48,040 nt of DNA, taken from positions 1-48,040 of the forward strand of contig JAUCBJ010003570.1 of NCBI GenBank assembly GCA_032718475.1, in the 5' to 3' direction. This document shows, piece after piece, positions 30,152-41,071 of this stretch. The position numbers and the translations under genes are program-made. This stretch comes from Nemertoderma westbladi (Eukaryota; Xenacoelomorpha; Nemertodermatida; Nemertodermatidae). The stretch's first letter is position 1; each line of letters begins with the position of its first letter. The notes beneath the pieces were generated by a model. It was not told the origin of the DNA, searched no databases, and worked only from the letters and a program-made list of their open reading frames with translations.

Positions 30152-30510
30152 CAGTGCCGGATTAACCTTAAGGCATATAAGGCACGTGCCTTAGGGCCAG
30201 CTGAAAATACGGGCCATTTTTTCTCAACGAGTCATTCCTGTGAAAAAAATATTTTCTAAAATTTGTAGAAAACAGAGCAAGAAAGTGCATCTTTCGACTA
30301 CTTTCTATCCCTAAATTTCTGATAGAATGTGCTGCAAAATTCTAGCTCAGTCGACCGACAGGTGCTGTGTTATTAGTTCGAGACCTGATGGCAGGGAAAT
30401 AATATAACATGGGCAGTAAAACATTAAAGTGCTAATTATGAACAATGGAGAATTTAATTGAATTTTTTTTTCAATTTAATTTTAATTATATTTGTCGTTA
30501 TGCTCTTAAA
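30152..30510 (+). mobile_element. hAT-like transposon end
   Basis: CAGTGCCGGATTAACCTTAAGG followed by GGCACGTGCC looks like the terminal inverted repeat of a hAT-type DNA transposon. It cuts the Gypsy integrase frame cleanly. The opposite end (GTTAATCCGGCACTG) was not found, so only one end is left; the right limit is a guess. Confidence 0.5.
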
Positions 30511-30514
30511 CCTT

Positions 30515-31893
30515 CTAGAACACCCACATAATTAGTTGTAGATAAAATAGTTGTTGATAAAGAAAAACGTGTCTAGTTTCCACCCCTTCCAGCCTTCGGG
30601 TTGGGGGGGGGGGGGGGGGGGTTGTGGGGCACACCGCGCCGTCTGCCGGGCTATACACATCTGACGCGTTCACATTAATAGCACCATTCCCAATATTATT
30701 TGTTAAGTCGATTAAATTATTAGAATTTGAGACGGGATTATTATTTAAATTATTTTGTGTATTCAGATTTAAATTATTCGAATTATTTTGATTATTCTGA
30801 ATATTTGAATTAATATTATTATTTGAATTTAAACTTATACCACTACTACCAGGTAAAATATTTCCTGTAATAAAGGGATTAGGGTTATCTACTACGGTAC
30901 TATTAATACCAACATTTCCTAGCGTACTACTACTACCCCCCTCGCCCGTACGGCTACTGTACGTGTACCGCACGCTCTGTTCTCTTGCCTCACGCTCTTC
31001 GCGTTCACTCTCTTGCTCCTTCCTTCCCCTCAGTCACCACTCTAATTCTTCCATTTTTAATTTATATGCCATGCGTTCACTCTCTCGCACCCGTCTTTCT
31101 TTTGCGGAGGATGTAGCAGACTTATCGGTTGCGACGGACTTCCGCCGCCCCTCCGTCCTACTAACTTTCCCCCGCTTTCCGGGGTTCTCGCTGACCGACG
31201 AGACCGAATCCTCGGAGCTAACCTCGGATTCGCCCTCGTGCGGTCCCGCCCAACCCACTAACTTAACTTCCCTGGCATCGACTAAGTATGGCCCTATGTA
31301 CACTACATCAGGCCCCATACCCCTACGTTCCCATAGCCCAAACAGTTCGATGGCAACCCCTCTCGCTCTCTTGCCGGCTAGTTCTCCCTGCCCAGAACGC
31401 ACTAGGTAATCAAGGTATCTGTTCGACTCACCTAGTCGTCTCCTCAACTTCACCTGGTCTATCTCAGCCCCTCCTTTGGCTTCCTTCAGTTGCTCCCGGG
31501 TCGCGGCGTAGGCTCGTCGGAGCCGGACGACCCCGACATCCTCGTCGTCGACATCTCCTCTCTCCCCTCCGGGTCCGACGTCGTACCATCGGCTCCACCG
31601 TTGCCGTTCCGGTGGGCCGTTCGTCGCCCTCGGCCTGTGGCTGGCCAGCGACATCGGCATATCGACCGCCGCCCTGTGTTGACTCGTCTCTCTCCCCTCC
31701 CGACTCGTCTCTCTCTTCTCGTTGTAGACGGCCCCCCTCCTCTTGGATTACCGGATCGTTCGTCGACGGATCCGGCGTCGTGGGTAAATACCGTCCCGTC
31801 GCGGCCTCGCGGATCGTTAGATCGTCGCCCGGGGTCCGCGGCGGTGTCATCTTCTCTTCTCGACTCATCCTTTCTCTTTACTCTAGCGGTCAC
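30515..31893 (-). pseudogene. BEL-family gag, N-terminal part, behind LTR B
   Basis: ATG near 31868 (MSREEKMTPPRTPG) lies about 54 bp inside LTR B. The protein has a charged, Arg-rich N-terminus, then RRAYAATREQLKEAKGG...LGESNRYLDYLVRSGQGELA, a Ser/Glu-rich linker and VATDKSATSSAK, all shared with the gag at 46698. One frameshift near 31600 and one in-frame TGA (after MEELEW, about 31034) break it. The same frame then runs through an Asn-rich region (NNNINSNIQNNQNNSNN) to a Pro tract encoded by a run of about 19 C (30602-30620). No capsid, protease or polymerase follows; the element is cut near 30500. Confidence 0.7.
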
Positions 31894-31921
31894 AGTTTAT
31901 TGCGTTGGTTTATAGTTTGAC

Positions 31922-32494
31922 TGTGACGGGATCAATGGATCCAGACCGGTTTTAGTTAGTACGCGTCACAGCGGGCTGATGGGTGGATGTGATATAATAT
32001 ATATAAGGTCTGAGTTCGGTGTTCAACTGAAGTATAATATTGTAATATAGATAATAGCAATAATTGGTAGATACAGGTACCGGTAGGATAATGTATACAG
32101 CACCGCAACGGCGGTCAAACTATGAGGCCGGTCCGCGGTAAACTAATCACTGAGTAAACTGACCGGTAATGTGGTATGTAACATAATATATATTGGTTAC
32201 TGCACTGTGGCCTTGCTACTCAGCTGATGCCTGCCCCCCCCCCCCCATTGGCTACTAATCCACTTCACACCCTTTGCCCTGTGGGGGTGTTTCCCCCCGC
32301 TGCTGTTACTTCTCCCTTCTCCCTGGAGGCTTAACCCCTGACCTCCATTGTGTGAGGCCCTCTGGGGTTTGTTGTCCCCGTTTTATTGGGGTGACACGAG
32401 GTTGATATTGGTAATCAACCTCGTGCTCCCAATATTGCTTAGAGGCCTCGCTGGCCCAACTTTGTGGGGTGTTAGCGGAATTGATTCGCTAACA
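31922..32494 (-). repeat. LTR B, BEL/Pao element
   Basis: This inverted copy (573 bp) of LTR A starts (minus) TGTTAGCG at 32494 and ends CCCGTCACA at 31922. Gag follows directly inside. Its outer flank (32495-32499, AGAGT on plus) is the reverse complement of the ACTCT that flanks LTR A. The G-run has about 14 G against about 18 in LTR A. Confidence 0.9.
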
Positions 32495-33545
32495 AGAGTG
32501 AAGAAACCCGTAGGAAACTTCATGAAAGATTAAAAACATTAAAAAATACCAAAACAGAACAAGATATTATAAATCTATATCAGTGTTTCACCCAGTCAGG
32601 TAAACTTAATGACTAGCAGAAGTGAAACTTCAAGTAAAGGTGGAACAACAATTAATTTAAATGCAAAAATAAATACGGCAGAACAATGGACAAATAACTG
32701 GTGTAGGTGTGGACAAAGTAATTCTAGTAAAACTAATAAAAATAATAAAGTTAATAAGACGGCATCTGAAGGTAGGCAGAATGTCAGTAAAACATTACAA
32801 GGCCGCGCATCTCATGGAGAAACCAACCAGGAGGTTCCGGAGGACGTCGGGGAAATAGCGCACTGGGACTTTTCCATAGGCACCGCCAGAAACTGGGAGG
32901 GCCGTACAACGGCAGACGATGACACAACCCAGTAGCGCCACACGACGGCAGAATTTTTCGAAAATCCCATTACTGTAGCAGAAAGAGGCTCACATAGCCA
33001 CAATACAGTAGAAACTCGCACAGAAAACAATGTGCGTTTTAAAAATAATACGGATGAAGTTGAACATCACCAATCTAAACCTTTAAATTTGGTTTTTATT
33101 TATTTATATTATATTATTTTTTACATTTTTATATTATTTTATTTTAAATTTGGTTGGTATCTTTTCTTTATAGACAATGGACAGCCTATGGGCCTACCGT
33201 TCACAGTTAGGCAAATAATACAGTACGGAGTAGGTACTTTTTTAATTTATGTAAGTAGTTAATTAATTTTACAACGGGATCTCAATGTTCACCTGTTAAC
33301 GTAAATCTATCACACAACACGGATGTACCTCAATCTACCGGTGGCGGCATCCGAAATCAGACCTCAGACATGTCTCCTCCGCTTCCCACCTCACAATCGC
33401 AGTTAAACCCACAAACACCAGAAGACTGGCAGAGGATAACAAAAAAAAGGAAGGACATCATCCAAGAACCTATCAGGAGCTGCTGCAAATTGCTAATAGA
33501 AGAAACACTTCCACCAAACCCACAACACCAATCATAAACAACTGT
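32495..33545 (+). pseudogene. Decayed gag-like sequence
   Basis: The translation begins EETRRKLHERLKTLKNTKTEQD, a charged helix. A frame of 108 codons (32609-32935) is Asn/Lys/Thr-rich, and 33330-33535 gives SPPLPTSQSQLNPQTPEDW. Frames change repeatedly. The Arg/Glu-rich start continues in kind with the minus-strand reading of 9513-9640. I do not recognise the element; retroelement gag is the best guess. Confidence 0.35.
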
Positions 33546-34640
33546 TAATCTCGACAAGTCTTAGAATGCATAGATTGCAAGGGAATCTTTGCAAACAAAG
33601 CTAATCTGGATAAACACAACTGCCCTGGTGATACTTTGGACACATCTACGAGCTTATCCCACCAAAACCATTCCGTCTCTATATCATCCACTGAGACCTT
33701 GTGGTGCATCTGTTCACTGAACATACCCTCAGCTTTGCTTGCATGGCTGTGAAAACTGGGCTCACTTCAATTGCCTCTGCACCGGAATGACCCACGCTGA
33801 GTCTGCTACCATCAGTAAATATGCTACCCATTTTAAGACATACTGTCCCATCTGTGATCCTCTACTCATGCAATCAACACCAAAACTATGTCAAATCCCA
33901 GATATGTCGATGCTGCATACAACAGTCAAAGAAGTTGTCTCCAAGGAAATAAAACCGATAAAGTCTTCACTATCCGAGCTCGGTGATGCCATATTGATTG
34001 CCTCTTTAACTGTGACTGTAAATGATACAATCGCAAAGACCCAAGAGGACAATTGCCTTTGAGTCTGGTGCCAACAAGGATTTCCCAATACCTAATTTAT
34101 ATCTTCGCCCAAACAATACTCAAGGGCAGCATCAATTTACATCTAAGATCTAACATCAACCACCCCCAGACAAGCAGTGCTGCGCTGATCTACGAGAAAG
34201 GAAAAGACTTAACATCATAATCCACAACGTTCCTAATCCTGTATCCAGTATGACAATGATGTGTTAAAAAGCTGCCTAGTATCAATAAACAGCAATAATA
34301 TTCAAACCCGTAATATAAGGCGCCTCCCGCTGTTATGTTAATCACCAACCAAATGGTTTTGCAAACAAGATTGTCGTACACAACTCTGAAATCTGAAGCT
34401 GTAAAGGGAAAATTCTAAACTCCCTGTACGATGGTGGGAGCAATACCTTCGATATCGAGTTATCTAACAATATAAATCAATATGTCCGTATTACTCCAGA
34501 CAGAACACAAAGGAACTTGAATCACTGAATCAGTACGTAATCTAAACGTGAATCTAATCTAAACTACCTGACTGATGAATACCTACCGACAAAAATACAG
34601 AAACTTAGAAGGTTGAAAATATTGATCATCGCATAATCGC
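33546..34640 (+). pseudogene. LINE ORF1-like, C2H2 plus PHD-type finger
   Basis: It encodes CIDCKGIFANKANLDKHNC (C2H2-like finger, about 33560-33620). A PHD-type finger then spans a frameshift: CIC...HGCENWAHFNCLCTGM...YCPICDP (33700-33865). After that comes a helix-rich segment (VKEVVSKEIKPIKSSLSELG) and, further on, LNIIIHNVPNP, similar to the middle domain of LINE ORF1 proteins. PHD-containing ORF1s are known from CR1-like LINEs. Many stops are present, and no endonuclease or RT follows. Confidence 0.5.
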
Positions 34641-34719
34641 TTCCTTCAAGAATTAGCTATGGGAATATAATAACTACAGTACTGTATAATACAATATGAG
34701 TACCAGTTAAATAACTGGG

Positions 34720-34973
34720 AACAAATCTAGGGATAGGAGTAGCGCCCACCCCTACCCTCGGGTAGAAGCTATCGAAAGAGGAGCCTTCGGGTCGCCTCCG
34801 GCTTCGGCCGACTGTTTGCTTTGCTTTTATTTACTGTATATAAAGAGAACCTACCATCGGCATACAGTATAATACTAGCTGATTCAGTACGTTAAACTAT
34901 ATACTATCATTTTCGAGGGGATTTATTTTGTTAGGCTGATATACCGGTATCGGTATATAAAAGTAAATGCGGA
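34720..34973 (+). promoter_or_regulatory. Possible promoter with TATA box
   Basis: A GC-rich segment (GCCTTCGGGTCGCCTCCGGCTTCGGCCG) is followed by CTGTATATAAAGAG at about 34836. It precedes a 68-bp repeat and a gag fragment, so it could be the core of a degenerate LTR. Confidence 0.35.
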
Positions 34974-35210
34974 CTTTTCTAACCAAAACAATTAACGAAA
35001 GTGGTATCAATTGAGGGAAAGGAACAGGTTACAGAAACAGGCTTTTCTAACCAAAACATTAAACGATATTGTCACCAATTGAGTGAAAGGAACAGGTTAC
35101 AGAAACAGGCTTTTCTAACCAAAACATTAAACGATATTGTTACCAATTGAGGGAAAGGAACAGGTTACAGAAACAGGCTTTTCTAACCAAAACAATAAAC
35201 GATATATTTC
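34974..35210. repeat. 68-bp tandem repeat, 3.5 copies
   Basis: CTTTTCTAACCAAAACA(A/T)TAAACG starts at 34974, 35042, 35110 and 35178. Each unit ends AAAGGAACAGGTTACAGAAACAGG. The first unit is the most diverged. Confidence 0.95.
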
Positions 35211-35338
35211 TGTAGTACTATTGGTACTGTAGTCTGATACTGTATTATAATAGCGCCTACTGCTGTATTGCAATACTGTACTGTATCAAGCACTCAAGAC
35301 GTGAAGACTGTCAATACACCCTACTTTTGCAGACTGAA

Positions 35339-36230
35339 ATAAGTAAACGCAGTCGACTGACATCAAATCGAGTGAAAAGAAAGGGGAAAATGGGGGGGGG
35401 GGGGGGGGGGGGGACTGCAAACACCGGACAATATCTGCTAGCGGATTTTTTCCGGGGGCATAATCTTCAGAGGGCAAAATATGCTGTGACACCTCTACCG
35501 CAGCAATATACTGCTAATAGTGTCGATAGGCCAACTTATTTAGATAGAACTTATTACGCAGATAGGCTTAACCCCCAACTGGAGCATATGCATAGTAACA
35601 TAGCACCCGGACGGGAAGATAATAATTATAATAATATGAAGCATTACGAACAAAATCCAATTAACTCTACTGCGTATAACGTAGACGAATGTAATACAGG
35701 GGAATATATTTATTACAGATAATCAAAATAATCAATCCCACCCACACATAACAATGGGCGTACAGCAACAACAACGTGACCGACCAATACATGTATAATC
35801 ATCAGGTACTGGGTTGGGAGAGAGCCACACAGTTAGGAACGCCACGACGAGTGGATAAACTGAATACCGAAAACGGCCAACGTTATACGTGACGGACAAC
35901 ACGCGCATCCAGACTGTGGAGGTACCGTACCGGTAACAACTGTAGTACCGAACTGGTTGCATAGCAACAGCTATCAACAAGAATTATCACCCATATCGTA
36001 ACCGGGTAGACGACCAAAACAACAAACAAGGACAGAAGCTCAAACAACATAACAAAGGAATGAACCATCAACAGATACGGCACAACGGAACGAAGCTCAA
36101 CTCGATGCATATATTATTCGATGCCCTCCAGCGACCTGCGAATTGGGCTCCCTCCAATGATTCTCCTGTGAATACTCCCAAGTCTTCACCAAAGTCTAGA
36201 TCAGTAAGGTGCTTCGATTGATTTCCACAA
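35339..36230 (+). pseudogene. Gag-like fragment of another BEL-type element
   Basis: The frame to 35722 contains a poly-Gly stretch encoded by a run of about 23 G (35391-35413), then a Tyr/Asn/Asp-rich region (RPTYLDRTYYADRLNP, NNYNNMKHYEQNP). Its composition is like residues 40-100 of the gag at 4737. Downstream in a shifted frame come NRVDDQNNKQGQK and SMHILFDALQRP, the latter resembling the MATLIDAL start of the DUF1759 region. Decayed; no protease is seen. Confidence 0.45.
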
Positions 36231-36651
36231 TCCAAGACACTTTTCTAATTGCCCTTTGTCTTATCTCCACAGCCACAAAACTACGTCAAAAACACATTTC
36301 GATATCACAGATTTTCCTTATATTCATTGGTTATTTTAATTGCAATGAAATCGGGTTATTAATCTTAACATTGTATGAAATTTAGTGTGACATCCTATAT
36401 ATATATATATAAGTTCGTTAAATAAGTTTGTTTGTCAGATGAATATTATTTTTATCACACATTCTTTTAAAATGTTTTGAATATAAATACAATGAATAGA
36501 TAACACTGGCAGACAAAACAAGGATTTCCTGGCGAGTTGAATTAAGTTGAACTTTGTTATTAAAATACATTGAATAAGTGAGTAATAATCATAATTTATA
36601 GACTTTTTGAGAATAAGTAAAATATTTCTGAATACAACCATTGCGAATGCC
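36231..36651 (+). promoter_or_regulatory. Upstream region of receptor gene 1, TATA-like run
   Basis: TATATATATATATATAAG at about 36396-36413 lies some 240 bp before the proposed start codon and could act as a TATA element. The rest is AT-rich with no recognisable motif. Confidence 0.3.
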
Positions 36652-38499
36652 ATGGGGTTATGTATTAAATTATGCTTGTTGAACATGTTCTTTATTTTCT
36701 CAAGATCAATTGAAATAGTTCCTCCTCTCGGTAGAGTTTGCTTCCGTACAGGAGATAAACTAGTTATATTTTGTCAGGAAGATACATTCGGACATACACA
36801 TGCGAGTGATACTCCCTTTGGATTACATTTAGTTCTACCTCATGACGAGGGAGATGTGATTTTATTGCGTTCCAGAAATCATGAGCCCCATCAAATACAT
36901 CCCAGAGGCGAAATCCAGGTTAATGAAACTTCTCATAGAATTACTTTCACTATCAATAAGTTGCTTCCTGTTGAGGTTTCTACAGAAAATATATTCAAAT
37001 GTGTCTGGAAGGATGACAATTACACGATCTCTCAAGCTTCTCTTCCTGCTGTTTGTTCTGTCGACAAGGATCTTGAATGCGGTTGCAATGGTCAGTTTGT
37101 ATCTCATTGTCATGTTGTCTACGATCCCAACTCCAAGGAATTTCTACCAAAAAATAAGAGCCAAAATATCTACATTGAGTGCCGAGCGAAAAGTGACAAG
37201 AATATTGTTAAATTGATGAAAAACAACCTTCTTTTATCCACCAATGTTACAAATAACAACGATTTTCTATCTGCGAGACACAATGTTGGCGATTTTGGAA
37301 TAAATTACAAGGAATATAATAATGAGATTTTCACTTGTGTTGATGATGAGGACGTATCATGTAATGTGAAAATGGTGGTGGAATACTCTGCCTTTAATCT
37401 TTCATTTGTTGATGACAATGGCAACATTATTAAAAGTCCAATGAACATAAAAAATCTTGAAACAATTTCTTTGACAGCTAAATTCGATGAAGGTTATCCG
37501 TATAATAATATTAGTTGGTACAAGGAACTCCGGGGTAATATATCCCCGATTTTGACCGATAAATTTTACATTGACGTTAGTCCGTCAGGTATGGATGATA
37601 ATGTAACGAGTTGGAGTTACTGGTTTGAAGTGGCTTCGACAACATTGGAAATAGATTCATCAAAAAGTCCAGTACTGTTGGTAGTTTTTGACAATGAGGA
37701 TACAGTTTCTGACGTTGGAACGAGTACTGTTGGTGATTCAAAGAATATCGTATCTTCCCAGAGTAAACTTTTCAGTCCAGACACCACATCCATGCCGGTC
37801 ATAAATGGTGAATCTAGTCGAATATCAAGTATGCCATCTGACGTACCAACTGCATCAAATCCTAGTACATTGCTGCCAACATCAACAGCAGAATCAACTA
37901 AATTGATATCTACTTCTTTAGAAATGAGCTCAATAGATATAGATAGCCTGGAGTCAACTACAGATAGTGTACTGGGTGATACAAGTAGTATTCAAGAAAT
38001 ACAAGAAATTAATTCTGATACAAACATATATATTTATTTGGGTTTTCTACTACCAGTTATTGTTATACTTATTTGCCTTATTATGCTAATAGTATTTTAC
38101 ACACGGATGTCTATGTCACGTAATCGACAAGGCAGTTATGAGTTACATGGACCCGGACCCGCACCCAGACCTGGACCCGGACCCGCACCCGGACCCGGAA
38201 CCGGACCCGGACCCGGACCCGGACCTGGACCCGGACCCGGAACCGGACCCGGACCCGGACCCGGACCCGGACCCGGACCCGGACCCGGACCCGGACCCGG
38301 ACCCGGAGCCGGACCCGGACCCGGACCTGGACCCGGACCCGGACCCGGACCCGGACCTGGACCCGGACCTGGACCCGGATCCGGACCCGGATCCGGATCC
38401 GGATCCGGACCCGGACCCGGACCCGGAAAATCTCCTATTGCACCAATAGCAGAATTTACAAGTGAAAATTGTGATATTGATATAAAAAAGATCTACTGA
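36652..38499 (+). CDS. Ig-like type I receptor 1 with Gly-Pro tail
   Basis: Single-exon ORF of 615 residues from ATG 36652 (GCCATGG, strong context; an in-frame ATG at 36607 is also possible). Residues 1-19 form a signal peptide. Domain 1 (about 20-163) has C41...C117 (IFKCVW) and a Cys-rich end (ECGCNGQFVSHC); it lacks the Ig-core Trp. Domain 2 (about 164-250) is Ig-like with C177 and FTCV. A third domain has SWYKE but no paired Cys. Then follow a Ser/Thr-rich stalk, a membrane segment at about 459-484 and a cytoplasmic tail with a Gly-Pro tract at 500-592 ending KKIY. Several N-glycosylation sites occur in the ectodomain. It is probably a cell-surface recognition or adhesion receptor; the ligand is unknown. 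Paralogue of the gene at 42101. Intronless, unlike the host exons seen here. Confidence 0.8.
   Translation: MGLCIKLCLLNMFFIFSRSIEIVPPLGRVCFRTGDKLVIFCQEDTFGHTHASDTPFGLHLVLPHDEGDVILLRSRNHEPHQIHPRGEIQVNETSHRITFTINKLLPVEVSTENIFKCVWKDDNYTISQASLPAVCSVDKDLECGCNGQFVSHCHVVYDPNSKEFLPKNKSQNIYIECRAKSDKNIVKLMKNNLLLSTNVTNNNDFLSARHNVGDFGINYKEYNNEIFTCVDDEDVSCNVKMVVEYSAFNLSFVDDNGNIIKSPMNIKNLETISLTAKFDEGYPYNNISWYKELRGNISPILTDKFYIDVSPSGMDDNVTSWSYWFEVASTTLEIDSSKSPVLLVVFDNEDTVSDVGTSTVGDSKNIVSSQSKLFSPDTTSMPVINGESSRISSMPSDVPTASNPSTLLPTSTAESTKLISTSLEMSSIDIDSLESTTDSVLGDTSSIQEIQEINSDTNIYIYLGFLLPVIVILICLIMLIVFYTRMSMSRNRQGSYELHGPGPAPRPGPGPAPGPGTGPGPGPGPGPGPGTGPGPGPGPGPGPGPGPGPGPGAGPGPGPGPGPGPGPGPGPGPGPGSGPGSGSGSGPGPGPGKSPIAPIAEFTSENCDIDIKKIY
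38149..38427 (+). repeat. (GGACCC)n hexanucleotide coding tract
   Basis: About 46 units of GGACCC encode Gly-Pro in the receptor frame, with occasional GCC, CCT, TCC or ACC changes (Ala, silent, Ser, Thr). The next frame is also open, encoding Asp-Pro. The homogeneity suggests recent slippage. Confidence 0.95.
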
Positions 38500-39570
38500 G
38501 AATGTACAATTTGTAATCTACACTTCAGTGCTTCAATAATGTACTTAATTTTGTTCCATGTCAACAATTATAAATGTTTTGTTTCATGTTAACAATTATA
38601 AATATTTTGTTTCATGTTAACAATTATTATGAATCAATATTATAATTCTTTGCTAGTAATATTATATTGATGAAATTAAATTTGATAAAAAATATAATAC
38701 ACATGTTTTCAAATCAAAATTAAATCGTTCACACAGCCTGTCCTCCCCATCATTGTAATGAATCCTGAATGATTCCAAGAGTTAGACGAACAAGCCTGAC
38801 TGGTCGTCTCTTATGCAGATCAGATGACATCCAAAAAATGGCGAAGTCAGCTGCATGCAGTATACATATCGCAGCTATCATCACTTGAATTCTACACACA
38901 TTCAGCCTAGATGTTAAGTCTGAAGTCTGACAAAACTTCATGGTTATTATTTCCATGTAATATTTACAGCGAGTGTTTCCTAATCATTAACAACACATTA
39001 GTACCAGCTCAACTGTCATTAACAATTCTTGGTCATAAGTTAAGTGTCAAGAATTCTAGCCTCACTCAGTGCATTAGAATGATCTCTTCAGAAAAGGATA
39101 CGTTTTAGAGAAATTGCTGGACTGTCTGGTAGCTGAAGGTAAGTACTCAACTCTACAACCTCTAGAATGCAATATCTGTGCCAATCCTAACCAACAGCAT
39201 TATATTCCTCATTGGGGCATTGTCAAAACGAGAAGTAGAAAAACTCGATATTTATTACCCACGGTGGGGCTGAACCAACTTTTTATAAAAGTAAAATGCC
39301 CGGCCAAACTGATTTCATTTTTGGGGCAATTCAACACCCTGATTGCAAAAATTACATTTTCAAAATCTTCGGCCGGCGTCTTTTTTTTAAATAGTACGAA
39401 TTAAATTAGTAATACTATTTATAATATTGAGATACATATTTAAAGAAATGCCCAGACCAAATTGTAGCATTTTTCGAGACTTTCAATCAACCTGATTTCG
39501 AATCAGTTAATTTTATAATATTTCGTCGGTGTCTTTTAGAGTAATTAAATATATTAATATTATATTAGCA
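38500..39570. other. 3' flank of receptor 1, 28-bp repeat, no gene
   Basis: 38559-38632 holds 2.6 copies of a 28-bp repeat (TGTTAACAATTATAAATATTTTGTTTCA). 38640-39570 shows short frames without domains and nothing I recognise. Confidence 0.5.
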
Positions 39571-40130
39571 GAACTGGCTAATATACTCCATTGCAGTGAA
39601 TATCAACTTCTTTCTTACTCCTATTGCACTGATATTAGTATCATTCGAACCGCAATGGTTGATTTAGTGTCTGTAGAAACCATAAAAACAATGGTCGAGT
39701 TATTGCTTACGAAATATCGGTCAAAATTTTAGCGCTGACTCACAAAACTTCAGCAATTTAATATCAATATATCAGTAAAAAGATAAATGTCGTTAATACT
39801 ACTGTAGTCTACAACTATAGTAAAACAAGGAGCCTACAACTACTTATTCGACCATTGCGGTTCAAAGACGCATATTCACTAGTCTGTTATGCACGTGGAA
39901 GTATGATATTTAGTGATTATATGGTGATATATGATATATTGCATTAACAGTAAGGTAAGTTAAGTCAGCACTCAAATTTTGACCGATATCTCGAGAAGTA
40001 ATAACTCTACCGTTGTTTTAATGATGTCCTCAACCACTAAATCGACCATTGCGGTTCGAATGATACTAATATCAGTGCAATAGGAGTAAGATAAATTGAT
40101 ATTCACTACAATAGAGTATTAGGCAGTTCC
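39571..40130. repeat. Long inverted repeat, 170-bp arms
   Basis: Arms 39571-39741 and 39962-40130 are inverted copies at roughly 85% identity. The most exact core reads CTTACTCCTATTGCACTGATATTAGTATCATTCGAACCGCAATGGT in two overlapping parts. The spacer is about 220 bp. CGACCATTGCGGTTC also occurs inside the spacer (about 39849). A transcript would form a long hairpin. A 67-codon frame crosses the left arm but has no recognisable domain. Confidence 0.85.
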
Positions 40131-40590
40131 ATGTACCGTAAAATATTACGAGGCCTGCTCTACCTAGGCACATATGCTAGTAACTACATTATAATGGACC
40201 AATATCCACACTATCATACACGGACGTGCTGGGAACGTGTGAGGGTCTTTACCGTCCCAACACAATCCAACAACCCTTCCTTAGGCTCTCACTTGTTATT
40301 AACACACACGGCAATTATTACCTGCAAGTTTTCCGGCAATCATCACCATGCTGCAAGTCTCAGTGCTGCATACCGACGATGTTCCAACAGTATAACAAGG
40401 GTCGCAGTATATATTTTAACCTAAGCCTTTCTGTTTCAGTATTGTTTGTTATATTTGATACTCAGATTATGCATATATACTCTATTTTCCGATATCTGAT
40501 GCCGATGTAAATTTTATTGACGTTCTTATTTTACATGTTATATTCTTTTAAAGATAATATAGTGTCGGCTTGACAGTTAATAAATAATAA
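40131..40590. other. Intergenic, no gene recognised
   Basis: Short plus-strand frames only, with no domain or repeat. Confidence 0.4.
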
Positions 40591-41071
40591 TAGGGTAATT
40601 GAGCTCCAAACACACAGGAATTTTAAAGACCTCAGGGGGCACACCATCTACTCCACTGGCACGATTGGTCTTAATACTCCTAGCTGCAGTCTTGATTTCA
40701 CCAAAGGAGATGTCACCAATGGGGATATCTGTGAGCACAGACTCAGATACATGATGTACCTCAAAGTTATTAGGCAATACCCTGTCATTATTTAGAAGCT
40801 TCTCGCAGTTGTCCTTCCAACTTTTGATGCGCTCAGCTGGAGATTCAGCCTGAACATTGGTGGTTGGTTGGCTATTCCTCCCAGTGAGCAGGATTATTGA
40901 ATGCCATGCCTGGGCTGTGCCTGCATCATCAGCATTGTTAACGACATCAACCAGTTTATTTATATGCTCCTTCACATTATCAGAGTACTGCCTGTTAAGG
41001 GACCTAGATGCAGCCTTAACTGCAGCATCCTTGGCTGTCAGTGTGTCCATGTCCAAGCCGGCGGGACTCAT
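40591..41071 (-). pseudogene. LINE-2 fragment before the RT domain
   Basis: The frame 41071-40577 begins MSPAGLDMDTLTAKDAAVKA. It contains the pre-RT helical region (NVKEHINKLVDVVNNAD, ERIKSWKDNCEKLLNN) and ends with DIPIGDISFGEIK...RASGVDGVPPEVFKIP, the same segment that opens the fragment at 14246. RT proper is missing. It shows what lies upstream of the RT in this family. Confidence 0.85.

Noticed and set aside
31288-31920. 210- and 141-codon plus-strand ORFs
   Set aside because: Antisense to the gag behind LTR B, which has a homologue in the same sense at 46698.
34974-35210. CRISPR-like array
   Set aside because: Simple 68-bp tandem repeat, no spacers.
36862-37216. ORFs on both strands inside receptor 1, repeated in receptor 2 (42294-42683)
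   Set aside because: They recur only because the DNA of domain 1 is nearly identical; the receptor frame is far longer and has a full domain plan.
38138-38449. Asp-Pro repeat ORF
   Set aside because: Alternative frame of the (GGACCC)n tract within receptor 1.
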